Below the pieces are notes generated by a model that searched no databases, was not told the DNA's origin, and saw only the letters and a list, made by a program, of their open reading frames with translations. A DNA stretch of 64,000 nt, from contig NC_044018.1 in NCBI RefSeq assembly GCF_900496995.4, positions 5,418,501 through 5,482,500 of the forward strand, read 5' to 3'. Positions 1 through 14,200 of this stretch are shown one piece after another; position 1 is the first letter of the stretch, and each line of letters opens with the position of its first letter. The position numbers were made by a program, and so were the translations under genes. This stretch comes from Aquila chrysaetos chrysaetos. Lineage: Eukaryota; Chordata; Aves; Accipitriformes; Accipitridae.

Positions 1-2040
1 AGGCAGTACGTGACTGACAAAGACATGCAAGAATACTCTTTCAATATAGATTGTGTGTCTGTGTCTGTATGTGTTTATGTACCTGCATGCAATTTAAAAA
101 ATAAAGTAATAATCTCAGAGAAAGTCCTGATTGAACGAACTTGACTTGACCCATTTAAAATTTAAACATTTATTAAAAGGCACTTTCCCCAATCAGCTTT
201 CAACAAGGAGCCTTTTCTGCACCCTTGAAGGGACTTAATATAAGGATTGCACATATGTCATGAGATATTCACTAGGGAAAACATTATGTAATGAATAACA
301 CAAGTTATTCACGGTGGAGCTGTGGGTAAAAAACAATGAACTTTACTTGTGATTTTGTTCTTTTTTAATCACTTCCTGTGCAAATGAAAGAGCTCCCAGG
401 TCCTTACAATCAAACACTGCCGTCTGTCTTATCCTGTGGTACAGCAAAGATGAGCAATAGCTTTTTAACAAAGCTCTGCTTCCTCTCTTTGAGCTGTCCA
501 GATGAAATACAGTCGCTACAAAGAAAAAATACGGATGTGCTTATTTTAACTTTGCCACTTGCAAGTTTGATTCTGTGACAGACTGGTAGGTTCTTCTTGC
601 TAAATAATTTGGTTTCCATTCCAAATCCACAGGCCCATTTTCAAGGAGAAAAAGCTGAGGTCATTTTAAACTCAGTTTGGACAATGGTCTAATTGTAATC
701 TTTATACCAGAAAACTGAACAGTGCCAGGGCTTTTATCCTCCCTAAGATTACAATAGCAGCGTCAAGCAGATTTAATCCAGGAGTTACCGTGAGCAGGGC
801 ACATTTCTAAAAAGTGTCATGTCAGCCACCCTGCTTGGCAAGCTAAAGATTGACAGATCTGTAAATTGGCCTCAGGACCGGAGAAAAGGCCATGGCACCG
901 CCTGGTACACCAGTATAGATGGACCCTAAAAACCCCTGAGTTCTTTAAATCTCATAGTATATGAGCAGTTTTCCAACAGTAGTCTCACCAGGGCAGCAGC
1001 CCAATGTAGCATCACCTCCCAGCATCTATAGTTTATACCGATTTTTATACCCATGGACTGACACAGCATTTTACTGCTGTATCCTAGCACTACTACTTCA
1101 TGACCAATTAGTCTACTACTGCAATATCATCCTTTTTTTTAATAGATACAATTTTTCATGAAATAAAGGCTCCTACAATACAATTTTGGCCTTTCTTCTG
1201 AATACTGGATTAACGGAGGCCAAGTTACTCAGTACCACATCAATAAACTATTTTATCCACAAAACTTTTAAGAGTCAAGACAAATTTTGATAAGCAGTGT
1301 GAATCTCAAGAACAAGTGATCGTCCAACAGTAATCTAAATGAAATTTAATTTGCTCCTTCATAAGAAAGTTTACAAACTGAGCTTTTTAAAGACCATTTA
1401 AGAGATTTGGTCTCTGACCTATTTTCGTTGTCTGAGCTAAGGGAAATGCAAAAAGCAATAATTAAAATTGAAAAATTGAGCTGTTTTTTCAAACTCCTCT
1501 TTTTAATAATCCACAGCTTTATTTTTTAACAACTAGGAATATCCTTTTTTCTTCTGAAGAAGTATAATGATTTTCTTTTTAAATGAGTTCACAATGAGAA
1601 CTTGTGCTCTGAGTGCTTCAATCACTGTGAAATAAGAACAAGTACTTCTTCAGCCTGCTGAAAGAGCTTCTCTTTGCTTATCATATCCTATATGAAGAGA
1701 TAGGAAATTATCCATGTTTCATATAAGATGAAAAATTATTTATCTTTTAGAACAAAAGCTACAACTTCAAGAAATTATTGACTACAGGCAACACAACTGA
1801 CTGTCACTGTGTTCCTTACTATGTGCAGCAAACCAGGCTCTGTGAGATTTTCTTTTAGGCTACTTCCTTTTTAAAATATGTATAAGACAGTGAGAAGCAT
1901 ATCTGTGGCTAAATGAGCTGGTTTGCATTACAAATTGAAAAAAAAGGTAAGCCAGCATTTCATGCACAGAAATAGCCTGGGAAATAGAAATTGCTATATA
2001 GACCCATACTATTTCCCATTTCCCTCCCATAGTGGGTGTG
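1..2040. other. Upstream non-coding DNA, no gene seen
   Basis: AT-rich sequence with only short open frames that match no family I recognise and show no splice-site context. It includes a short TG/TA-rich patch near 48-90. I see no LINE, LTR or RNA gene here. It is probably the intergenic 5' flank of RHAG. Confidence 0.5.
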
Positions 2041-2201
2041 ACGGTGTGTTCGCCTGTCTCTCTGTTTCTTTTTTTTCTTTTTTTTTTTTGCTATATCACC
2101 CAGATCCACTGAATTAGGCAGCTCCGCTGAAGGCAAGCATACTTTATCAAGCTCTCACAGCCGCCTGCTCTCCTGCAATACCTTCAGCCCTGGACACCAA
2201 C
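2041..2201 (+). promoter_or_regulatory. RHAG: Probable RHAG proximal promoter and 5' UTR
   Basis: Just ahead of the RHAG ATG lie a long T-rich tract (about 2067-2089), a TATA-like CTATATC at 2091-2097, a CACCC box at 2097-2101 and, on the minus strand, a TGATAA GATA-factor site (TTATCA on the plus strand, 2144-2149). CACCC plus GATA motifs are typical of erythroid promoters driven by KLF1 and GATA1, and RHAG is an erythroid gene in other vertebrates. The motifs are seen; their use, and a start site near 2120, are inferred. Confidence 0.35.
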
Positions 2202-5200
2202 ATGAGGTTCAAGTTCTCGATCCTGGCTCTTCTTCTGGAAGTGTCCATCATTGTTTTGTTTGGGATATTTGTGGAATATGGCGACCATAGTGCCTCTGAA
2301 ACTTTATACCCAGGTAAGTGTTGCTGTCTAAGATTTATAGAAGTTAGAATTTCTTTAAACTAATCCTAAGCAAAATTTCTGAATAACTTGTGAGACCTAC
2401 CGATATAGCTAGAAAAGAAGAGCATGGTTTGGGGCAGACAAACTTTTTCTGAGGTGTAAAAGCAGCAGGCTTCAAAGCTTCAGATTCAAGTTGAGCACAT
2501 ATAAAATTCTGAAAGTAGCTAACTGCTGACAAGTTAGGTGTTCTGGGAGAGAAGAGTTCTGAAAATAGTTCTAGTGTTTGCATAGCAGGTTAAAACTTGG
2601 AGAAATATGCATTGCTTTGAACAATTCTAGCATTTTTCAGAGATGGATGGTAGTGCTTCTTGATGGACCTTCTATCCTGATTACTGCATCAAATAATGAA
2701 AATGAACAGAACATTTCATTACTATTATCCAGGATTCAAAAAGTTGTCTTATGAGAACATGGAAATCGGGCAGCATATTCATCATCATTACAAAATATGT
2801 TTGCAGAAACTGGACTCCATGAAGGGCAATAGTTTTTGTCACAAGGTGAATAACCCCCTCCTATTTTTCAAAGCAGTGGCTCAGTTGTAGACAGCAATGG
2901 TTCAGCTGGTAAATGTTTCTGTTGATTTGTTGTTCTGCAAATGCTTGATGAAGTTCAGGGAGAAAGCTTTTGGCCTGAGAAGTAGTTGCTTACTTCTCCC
3001 ACCCTCCTCCTCCTCATGCAAAGATCAGACTGTTGTAAATAAATAGAAAAATAAGTCTGCAGAGGAGCAGCCTGTGTCTTGATGGCAGTATTGAAGGTTT
3101 GTTGTTCGTTTTCTTGGCTCTGATGTCTTAACGACTTGTAGCCCTAATTGCAAACCTCTTAATGATGATCATAACTGTACAGAACTCCTTGCTTGTATGT
3201 AGTACCCATGTAATTTTGAATGTATCCCTCTTTTTGTCTCATTCCAACTGGTCTTTCAGTGACTGTTACAGGGGAATGTGATCTCAGGGTCTCTTCACTC
3301 CCTAGTAGTCTTGCATTGTGTATTCTCACACAGAGCATTGTCCGGTTGAGAGAACAGTGAATGCACGGCATTATTCAGCTCCAGATGCGAGTCAGGTGAT
3401 GAACATCAGGGGCTAATTACTCAAAATTGGGTTAACTCCCCTGAGATGTGGCAGTATCCCTGGGAGATAGTAACTTAGGCTATGCCAGAGCCTGTTCTCT
3501 TTCTGAGACACAACTTGGCCATGTCCATGATATTTAACTATTCCGAAATTGGGTGGCCTTATCTAGACACTATATTGGCAATGACCCTTGGTCACCCATG
3601 AGGTGATAGTTGTCCTAGGTAAAAAACATGCCAGAAACCACACAAATAATTTGACAGGACAGATAATTCTGCTCTGGCACTGTTACTTTATTAACATAGC
3701 TATGGCCTAAAACTCCTGTCCACCTACCTCTTCTCTGACTCTACCCCAAAACAACACAACAACAACAGATACAGCCACAGAACAATAGTGTTTGGGGCAT
3801 CGTTGTACAATTTGGTAAGTCAGAAGGATGTTGTCTAGGACATGGGTCCTTCAGACTCAGATTAAGGTCTTTTTGCCCTGCAAAACCAGAGAAAATTACC
3901 TTCTCCAGTCTGAATATCACACCTGCTGGCTCTGGTACTAAACTGACCTGCATTTTCTTGGAGTTCGCCTTACCAAGGAAAATGAAGAAAGGTGCATGGG
4001 ATCCTCGTGCTTATGTCAGTGATTTAATAGTCTTCAGTGGCCCCTTACAGTACTGTGGTGCATTTCTTTAGTAAACCTCGAGTCTTCTGGATGGAGATTG
4101 CCTGTGCCACACACATCACCATGGGTATTGTGTTCCCTGGGGAGCTCCTGGGATAGACTGTTCTTGCACTTAACAAAACCCTCTCCCAGCCCTTGTGTGG
4201 AGTCCTGTTTTTTAATTTAATATCTTCATTTTAAAAAGGTGTCAGAGAGAGGGCAGGAACCTCATCAACATCATAGAGAAAAGGATTCTTCTCACCAGAT
4301 GCTACCACAATATAGGCCTTTAAATGTAATCTATCCAGTTAGGGATCACCTATAGTTATTTCTTCCCTAATTCCTGTGTCTAAAGTATGTGGGAGAAATT
4401 GCCTGCTGCGTCCCATGCCTTCGTGCACAGACAGTGTATGACTACGTGATACCTGCACTCCGTCCACACTACTGAACTGCTAGCAAGCTTCTGCCATGGT
4501 TTTCGCTCATGCAAACCAGCACCTTGACGTCCTCCTCCATATGGCTTTAGGCATAGCATAGATAAGGGACTACTCTCAATGAGTAGTACAGGTGTGAACA
4601 GTGTTTGGGAGAGAAGAGCACATAACTGTACGGATGTGTCAACCTGTGCCATTCGCCTTTTGGTTAGGTTGTTCAGTTTACCCGTAAAGACATAAACTAA
4701 GCAAATGCTGCAGATGTAATGTTGGACTTTTAGATACTGACCTATGAGTTGATAGATCTCATTCACAATAACAAAGTGGAATAAAAGCAGGGTTTCCTAA
4801 TACCTGTATTTTCACTTTTAGGCCCTCTTCCTCTCAAACTTTCTTGTCTACAAAGTGCAAACAAGAGCACAGTTTGCCTGAAGACCCGGCAGAAAGTTAA
4901 TGCTATGGTTGTTTAGAAGGTTTAGGACATATCCTGAGCGAGGACTTCCCCTGAATTCACAAAATGATGGGTTCAAACTGCTTCCCATGCTGTTGCCAGG
5001 GATGCTAACCCACTTCATAGATTTAGTTGTTTCGTGCAGGGGACAATTTATATTCTCAGAACTGCAGTGCAGGACCTGCTTTTATATGCCCTAAATACCT
5101 CAGCACAATGAATCCAAGCTGTTTCAGTATTTTTGGATGGAAGAAAGATGAAAACAATGATTGAGGATTACCATAGTTTTGTACTCGGGTAAGGGGGGGG

Positions 5201-8200
5201 CTGAGCTGAGATCATTCCCAAAGCATAGCTTTGCATTACATCTATTTCTGGTGGATGCAAGTACAGGCACGGTGAATTGGATGGACAACTTCACGTGTGC
5301 CATGCCACTAGAATGGGAGGACAAAGGTGTGTGATGGTTTTGCAAGCACTCCTGGAGGATTTCTTTAGTACTGGTATCCTGTATGTAATATCCTGTGATT
5401 GATCCATGACTCATGGCTTAGGAAAACTTACGTGCCCCTTTTGTTCAGGGTTCTACGGTTTACTCCTTTAGGCAGAGTAAAATCACAGTTTTAGTATAAA
5501 CCTAGATGCCACAAGCATCTTTGTGTTGAGACTGACCACCGTGCGGAAACCTTGCAGTGGAACTAATCTGTTATCTCGGGCAGCCTTGCAGAATCACATA
5601 CAGTGGTTTTGTTCAGGATCTGCTGGAGCATTTTTCCCAATCTTTATTTTCCTGTCTCACAGACAGAGGTACTACGTTTTGTTAAACACAACTAGTTACG
5701 GAAACAGTTTATTTCAAATCATGCTGTTTTCTCCATCATTTTAAATCATTCCAGACCTACTCTTCTTTAAAAGGATGCGTAAGAGGTAGTTAAAGCACAA
5801 GGTATAGGCTAGACTAGTTGAGATTTGTCCTCAACATCCATGAATTCACCTAGTTTTAACCAGGACTCTTAATCTTTTTTTGTAAATAAGTCCAGACAGC
5901 TTTAAAACATTTATATGAATCCTGGCTAGCCCTCGGGAGGACCCAGGATTACATGCCAACCAGCTGCTTGTTTCAAACAGAATTGCTTTTAATCTTCAGG
6001 GCTGGGGTAAGATTTCTAAAAGCACTTTTCAAAAGAGACCTGAGCATGCAGAAGCCCTATTGATGGGCACTGAGAATTAAATTCCTAAGTCATCAACGTG
6101 TTTTTCAAACCTGTTCTGTTGCTTACACGTAGAGTCAGGTTACTTAAGCAGTAAAGGATCTTCTACTAACCTAGACATGACTTACTGGGTGGTTGTATAC
6201 ATCAAAGGGATTGTTCTGATGAGAACAATTTACTTGCTTTGTCTGCAATGATTTAACCAGGAGATTGCAAACAAGAGCAGGTAATATGCTGAATGCTAAC
6301 AAACCATGATCTCCTCTGGGAGACTGGAAAAATTTTGTTACCTGGAGCTGACTAGCCTGAATGGGCAAAACTAAAACTTTATTGGAAAGTTCAGGGCATA
6401 GGCTCATTAAATAATAAAAAGAGCAGAAGTAGGTAATTTTCAAATGTACCCCTCATTTTGTGCATGAAACTCAAGTATAATATAAACTGAAAACTGTTGA
6501 AGTTGTATATCACTTTGCCTTGTCATGCTAAGCATTTATTAAATACATTTCCATTTTCTTCTGCTAAAGTAAAACAAAAAGGCTACTTTTGTAGATGTTG
6601 CTGTGCAGCTTTTATGGATTTGCCCTCAAGTTCTGTATTTTTTTGGTAACATTAACAAATTTTTAATACAGTGGTTATACAACAGCCAGACAAATAACCT
6701 GGGCCACTTCTCAAAGGCAAAGGTGCTGATCCCACAGGCTACTGGGTGAATGGTCACTCACAGAAAATTATTTTTAAAAGGGGAGAAAAAGGCTTGTTCA
6801 GCATCCAGTTTCCACTTATCCTCAAAAAAGAAGGAAAGAGATCTTGCGTTACTGCTTCCCTTATCTGAGAAGAGCTGTCTCATATTTTTGTTCCACTTAA
6901 AAAAAAAGGTGGGTGATCACCTGTACCTGAGATCATCAGGGTGGTGTTAGAGGAATGCTGGGAAGGCTATCCATTCTCATTCCTACCGGCCCTAACCACT
7001 GCTACATGTTTTCCAAGACATTTGAAGGAGAGTTGCTCTAGATGTGCAATCCACCACCACAGTCAAGCCAGGTACGAAGGCACAGCTCTGCGTTCCTGCG
7101 GCACAGGCTGCTGCAAGCTGGGAGGATGCACAGACAGATGTACCCGTCAAATGATCTTGGATTTCAATATCCTTTTCCTAAACACCCCCCGCTGACTCCA
7201 GAATTTGGGCCAATTAAGCTGTGGTTTGGGTTCTGCATCTACTAAAACACTAAAGACTTTGCTGCTGGTAGAATCAGGAGGGCTGTATTAGCACGGTTTG
7301 TGTTGTCCCTAGCCATACCGTTTTCATGTCTTGCCAGGTCCTCTGAAGCAAGGGAATATGTTGAGCTCTAAGCAAGACAGTTATTTTCACACAGCACTGC
7401 AATACAGTTATTTTCACACAGCACTGCAATACAAAATATGCAAGTATATCAAAAGCAGAAGCCCAAATGGGGAAGTTAAGTTGATTATGTACCTTTTAAA
7501 ATAAGTAGTAAGCACAACGCAAGAGTTTGGATAATAGTTCTAGAAACTGAGTAACATGGAGGAAAACAGGTAGCTTCCAAAGGACTGCAGGGGCCTCAGA
7601 AATCCCATCACTGGCCATTACTGAAGTCGGGAAATAAATGTGAAAATGTCCAGCCTAAAGAGGAAGCAGAAGAGTTGGGGATGTCTGCGAGCCACCTGCA
7701 TTTCTATGCTGTTTCTTAGATGCATGTAGCCCAATGTAGAGGATCTGACTACATGCGTGTATGTATTTCAGTGCTAGGTCAGGGCTGGAATGTGACAGTG
7801 CAAATATAATAGACTTTATTAGGAATCTCCAGCAGCTTATACTTTTGGGCCCTCTCTTGGCTAAACATGGTAATGCATAAAGCAAAAGTAGGAATGCTGA
7901 AAGTATGTATCTGGGAAATGTAACTTCAAGCCAAATATTAAACTAACCAGGTCAATGTCTCAAGCTTTTCCCATGTATTTGCATGTAAGAAGCAATGAAG
8001 TAGAAATGAAAAGAAATAGTTTATCTATACTGAGGTTCTTACTAACAATAAAATCAGAGAAAAAGCTTTAATTACAGGACTAAAACCTGTTTGGTGTAGA
8101 GTCAATTAAACCACATAAAACACTTCAGAGTAACAAAATATTTTAAAATATAAAATATCCATGTTATGATGATAAACTCAGCTCGTATTAAAAAAACTAA

Positions 8201-11200
8201 AAAAGGAAATTAAAAGAACTTCCAAAAAAGTAGGAAAAGAACTAACCATATTTTAATAAAATTCATGTTTGAAAAAAAAAAAGCATGTTTAAAGGATGGC
8301 TAAGTATATGCTGATTAGCAATGTTAATTTACTAGTTTAGACATTACCTTAAATGTCTTTTTCTTTTACACAGGTAAAGAAATCAATCTCTTGTACAGTA
8401 ATTTTTAGGGATCACAAGTATACCTTTCACTGGGCCAACTAGCATTCTATCAAAAAAATCCCATGTACAATTTCGGAGTGAGCTAGAACACACTGGATGT
8501 GACAACCTTTATTTGAGGGGGAAGAGAACTTTTCTGTAAGGACATGAAGCTGTGATGTTCCAGGTAGCTTCACATGCAAAGAACCATTCCAGACCCATTA
8601 AATTTCCTAGTATAGAGACCTAGAGTTATTTCCATAATGATATAGCAAGGAATAAAATCAATAATTGGGTCTTGCATTTTCCAGAGACTCAATCTTCAAC
8701 TAGTAGACTGGTCAAAGTGGGGAAGGATGGATCACATTGATGACCTGAGTTTGGAACTCTTCTGTTAAATCCTCATTTGTCCCTAGCTTTCCTCCCTTCA
8801 TAGTCACTACACAGTCATGTTTTCCCTTCAGTCTTTCAGGATGTCCATGTGATGATATTTGTTGGATTTGGTTTCCTGATGACCTTTCTGAAGAAATATG
8901 GATTCAGCAGTGTTGGTATCAACATGCTCATTGCTGCCCTCGGTCTCCAGTGGGGAACCCTGGTTCAAGGATTTTTGCACACAAAGGGAGAGAAAATTCC
9001 TGTTGATATCAAAAGGTACCTGTGAATTTACCAAAATTGACATTTCTATCACTTAAGATATTAGGAGAAGCCGTAAACTACCACATTTGTGGGATCAGAC
9101 TTGTAAGTTCTCTGAAATTTGATTGAGCCTTACTGTCCACCTCTCAACATTCCTCTGCCTTTCACCTCTAAATGGGCAACATCTTGTGCCCTGAGCCAAG
9201 GGAACCAAAGGGTGGGATGAAATTGAGGTGCTATGTTACGTGTGCACCATAGGTGATGGAGAGACTCTGTTTTGGATCTCTGGAGCTGTGGAAGCTGGAA
9301 GACCTCCAGCAGTAGCACAGCACCTCGTGCATCCAGCAGGCATGAAAGGATCTGTCCTTCCATGACACATGGGGTCACAGAAGAAAGGCTGGAACAGTGT
9401 GTTTGTCCATTCATGAGGTTTTCTCCTGCTTCTCAAGGAATAATCTGCATGAGCACCATACTGCAGTAGGTTTTGGACCCCAATCATAGAATAAGAGACC
9501 TCAAGAGCAATGTCTCTAGATACTTTTAATCCCCCTCCCATTCATCTGTCCTGCTTCTACTAAGGTCTCAGAATGTTTTCCACATCTGCAGTTCCGTTTT
9601 CTGAGGAGACTTGTAGACAATTTTGAAAGGGACAGCATCCAAACGTTACTGAGGGACAAGCAGAAATAACATAAGTAGCTCCTTAATGCTTACAGACAGG
9701 CATTTGCAGAGGGACCCATAAGTTAGTACCCCTCTGTGCTGCAAGTTTTTGATCAATTTGTGGTTTTATTTATCTTTGCCATTCCCCATAACCTGTTAAC
9801 ACTGGTCCTTCCTGACAGCTAGTGTAAACATGATGCACAGTGATAGAAAGGCATGCAAGGCTTTTGGAATGAGATAAACCATCTGACCAAAGCTAAGAGC
9901 TCCCTGTCATCTTTGGAGTTCAAAGGACAGTCAGAGCTGGAAATATCCCTGCATATCCGCACTACACATCTTATCTGACTTTTCACTATAATTTCAACCA
10001 GCTAAGCAAATGTATGGTATAAGCAGGAGGTAACCCTCCCACACTTTTCCCTCAGTAGCTGGTAAGATCCCTACAAAACCCATCTGGAAAGGTTTGATTT
10101 AATTTTCATCCACAAAGATGATCTTGATAATTCTGTATCTGAAGAGTTAAAGCTCTATCATTTTAATGATAAGACAGGTTTGATATTACAGCCTTATTTC
10201 AGGTCTCTTTAAACTGATTTTCTTTTTTCCTGTGTTTGGGGTTTTTTTTTCTTTGTTTTGTTTTTATTTGTTTTCTTAACTTCAGCATGATAAATGCAGA
10301 CTTCAGTACAGCAGCTGCCTTGATTTCATTTGGAGCAGTCCTGGGGAAAACAAGTCCTCTTCAGATGCTGATCTTGACAGTTGTGGAGGTCACAATCTTT
10401 GCAGGCAATGAATATCTAGTTACAGAAATACTTCAGGTACAACTATTTAGCAATAACTGTTTTCTGTTTATAACAAATGTCTTCACTTTGTAATACTTCC
10501 AGTCTACATATACTAGGTTCTAGTTTCTACCATAGAAAATAAACCATTAAAGTCATCCAGACTTCTCTTTCATCAAATCCTCATCTTCATTCTGTATAAA
10601 ATCTGTGGCATTATTCTGGGTCCCTATTACAGGCCACAGATGTTGGAGCCTCAATGACTATCCATGCTTTTGGAGCTTATTTTGGTTTGGCCGCAACCCT
10701 AGTCTTGTATCGTCCTGGTTTGAAAAACAAACATGAAAATGAAGAATCTACCTATCATTCGGACATATTTGCCATGATTGGTAAGTGAAGTAATAGTGAG
10801 TGCTAATCAGTCATTCATCCCTCTTTCATCCCTATGTTTTAATGATTGCTTATTATTACGCTGCATCCATTTTCTTAAGTACACTCCTAGAGGCATATTC
10901 TTTTTTGTCTGATGCATGCACAAAGTTTTCAGTGGCAGACATATTTTTACAGTTTTTCCTTGGTTAAAAAAAAGGAGAGATCAAATTAAAGATGCATTTT
11001 CACTTTGCTTTAGTGGTGACTCTCTTTTTGTTAAATCTTCTGTTATAAGCAGCATTTGCATAGAAATTGGCCATAATTAGAAGTATTGACCTGTTCCTGT
11101 CCTGCTAATGAATGTTAGAAACCATACATCTATTTGTCCTCCAGATCTATTCATAGATCAATTTACCAGCTAAAACTACTAGTTATATCAATAGATGATA

Positions 11201-14200
11201 AAGGATTTGCATGTGAACTGTCTTGCTAATGCATCCTATGATGGTATGGTTTTCACAGTGGTGGTGAGCTCTGGCAGCGAGTGGGGCATGACAAGGGGTC
11301 ACAAAGTCTTAAAGTCTTCAGTAGGATTTGACAGAGACCATGTGTCAAAATCCCAGCTGCCAGTGTCAAAAGCTTCTGCATAATCTATTATTTCTTCCAG
11401 CGCTTTGGCTATTTCATGTTTCTTATTCGTCATCTTCCTCATTTCTTGTAGCTAGTTCTGTTGTGTTGGATCTTTCACATTGAAATACCCCTTGTGACTG
11501 AATAGTCTTTGTTTCGTTTTGGCTTATATTCATCCAGGTACCCTGTTCCTTTGGCTTTTTTGGCCCAGTTTTAACTCTGCCATTGCATCTGAAACAATTT
11601 ACCAGCTTAAAGCAATTGTCAACACTTACTATTCCTTGGCTGCGTGTACTGTCGTAACATTTGCCCTCTCCAGCCTGGTGGATCAAAGAGGCAAATTCAG
11701 TATGGTAAGAATCACATCACAACCCCTGTTAAATCGAGTCACCCATCTATAACAAGGATGATTAGGCAGATTCCCAATGTCCGTGAGCTATCTGGAGTCT
11801 TCGGTCATACGGTGGGCAAAATTAGAGCTATTATGCTTCTAAAAGCTATAATGTAAGATTGGGTCCTGAGGCAAGCCACCCTGCTTTAGTGATGTGGTGA
11901 TTCCTCAGTGAGATCACTGCATCTGCAGAGTGATGGTCCCGCTCCCTTGTTCTCTTTTGTCTGTGGAACCTGCTGGACCATAGAGACATCAGTCCAACGT
12001 TCAGGTGGACTTTTGGGTCTTGCTCCAAAGAAGATCCTATGTGAGTTAACAGTATTGCAATAGCCAAAATAGGTGTCTCAAGGCAACAACCTGTTCCCTG
12101 GCAATCTCACAGTGCAGCTGCACAACAAGCAAAGCCAAACTAGGTTGGGGCTGCCAACTTTCATCTCCTTGCCCTAAAATCCAGCCCTATGTTTTCACTC
12201 ACTTCTTTCCAGTAGTTGCAGTGTTTATCTAAGCCCAGCGTGAGCAGGCACAGTTCAATGAGCTTGCAGAATTTGCTGCTGTTGTAGGAGGCAGTTCTCA
12301 CTGGCTCAGCCTGGCTTCTCGAGAGGTCAGATGAGTTTTAGTGACTTTGCAGAAGTTGAACGTCATTAACCTGGCTCGAGTTAAACTGGCTTAGAGCAGC
12401 TTTGAATCAACACTCTGAACATGTAACAGGGAACCCTGTTTTAAACTCCTGTTCATTCTTCATTGGAAAAATCCCACCTGAAGAAAAGGTAATCTTCTGT
12501 ATGCAAAAAAGCCTTCAAAGCCACTCAGCCCTGAAACAAGCCTCTGTTCCACATATCTCATCTCCACCTCTGTATACCCTTTGCAGGTTCTCATTCAAAA
12601 TGCCACCCTGGCAGGAGGAGTAGCAGTGGGTACCTGTGCTGACATGTCCATCCACCCTTTTGTTGCCATGTGCATTGGGAGCATGGCTGGAATCATCTCT
12701 GTCCTTGGCTTCCACTTCCTGACTGTAAGTATTGAGGACCCACCTCTTGCTTCATTGGCCCTACTGGAGCTCCCTTTGTTTGCTAGAAAGGGAGTTTTAG
12801 GCTGATACGGTATAGAGAGTAAGCTCTAGCTAAAGTTATTTTTAAATCACTGTGATTTAAATATATGCTTATGAGCTAACTTCAGTCCCTCAACTAGCTA
12901 AAAAGAGAGAAGGATCGTGAACATATTAAAATTCATTAACGTTGGGATTTCTGTTCAAGAGGCTGCCAGAATTTTGCTCCAAACCCATGTTTCAGTGAAA
13001 TATGACTAATTACATTTCACTCTTTTGAAATATCTAAATAGATCTGTAATCAAAAAATACTTTCTAAGTATAAAATGGAATTGTTTCATGTGCAAGTTGT
13101 AGAAACAAAATATTCTGAGTAAAACTGTTTAAACTGTAATTTCCTTATGGAGAAACATTCTGGAAGAAAATACCTGACTAGCAGACTCAGAACAGGTGAG
13201 TATGTGCTAGTTAGCCACCTCTTTCAACCTTTGCTGCAGTGGCTGAAAAGATTAGAAATATCAATGGACTGTCATATCTTTTGTACCATTATATTTATGG
13301 TAGTAGCTTGGACATTTGTACCATTATATATACATACTTGGTCTTCTCTGGATAGAAACAATTTCACAGTGAAGGGAAAGATAGCAGGTTTTATAGCTAA
13401 ACTTTGTGTACATAAAATAAGTTAAATTGTTTCTTGTACTTCTGCACTACTTTCTTTTGCATATCATTCTATAGATAATGGAAGACAATAAACTCACTAT
13501 AAACTTCATATTTCCCCTCATTTCAGCCTTTCTTGGCATCCAAGCTGAACATTCAAGACACTTGTGGAGTTCATAATTTACATGGTTTACCTGGAATACT
13601 GGGAGGTATTGCTGGCATCGTAGTAACTGCGATAAAAGACGAAGCTAGGTGAGTTATAGAGAGAAGACAGAAAGGACCTTATTGATTTTTGAAGATCTAA
13701 TTTTCCACCTTCCTTGGATCTAATTAGGATTATTTTTTTTTTCAGAAAATGCATCTTTGGTTTGATGTCAGACATCATGTTCTGGTTTAAATAGAACTCT
13801 TCTTGATATCCTGCCTTTAACATACTGTTGATATGCCAATCTTGTTCCAAATTAAAAGCTCGAGTTAAAATAAATAAATTAAAAACATCGTAAAAAACAG
13901 CATACAGACCCATTCGAATGTAGAAGAATCTTTATTATGATTCTACAATTACACTGCTGGTAACAGTAAGATTTCCAAGAAAATTGGCAAAATGCGCTAT
14001 TTCTCTATCTGAAACGACTCCAAGAAGATGAAATGCTGGTCTTTTTGACAAAGGGGAGCATTCTCTAAAGGCTTACAAGATACTAATAGTCCTTTCAAAG
14101 AACTTGTTTTCATCTGTAGTCCAAAAAAATCCCAGAATAAAATAGTGATTTCTGTCTTGTACACAGCAATGGCAGGATATTTTCCTGTGAGCCATCTTGT

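Noticed and set aside
4380-4766. 128-codon minus-strand open frame in RHAG intron 1
   Set aside because: No domain, mixed composition, no splice or promoter context.
9130-9540. Overlapping open frames on both strands after RHAG exon 2, suspected transposon remnant
   Set aside because: GC content is slightly raised but no LINE, LTR or DNA-transposon signature was recognised.
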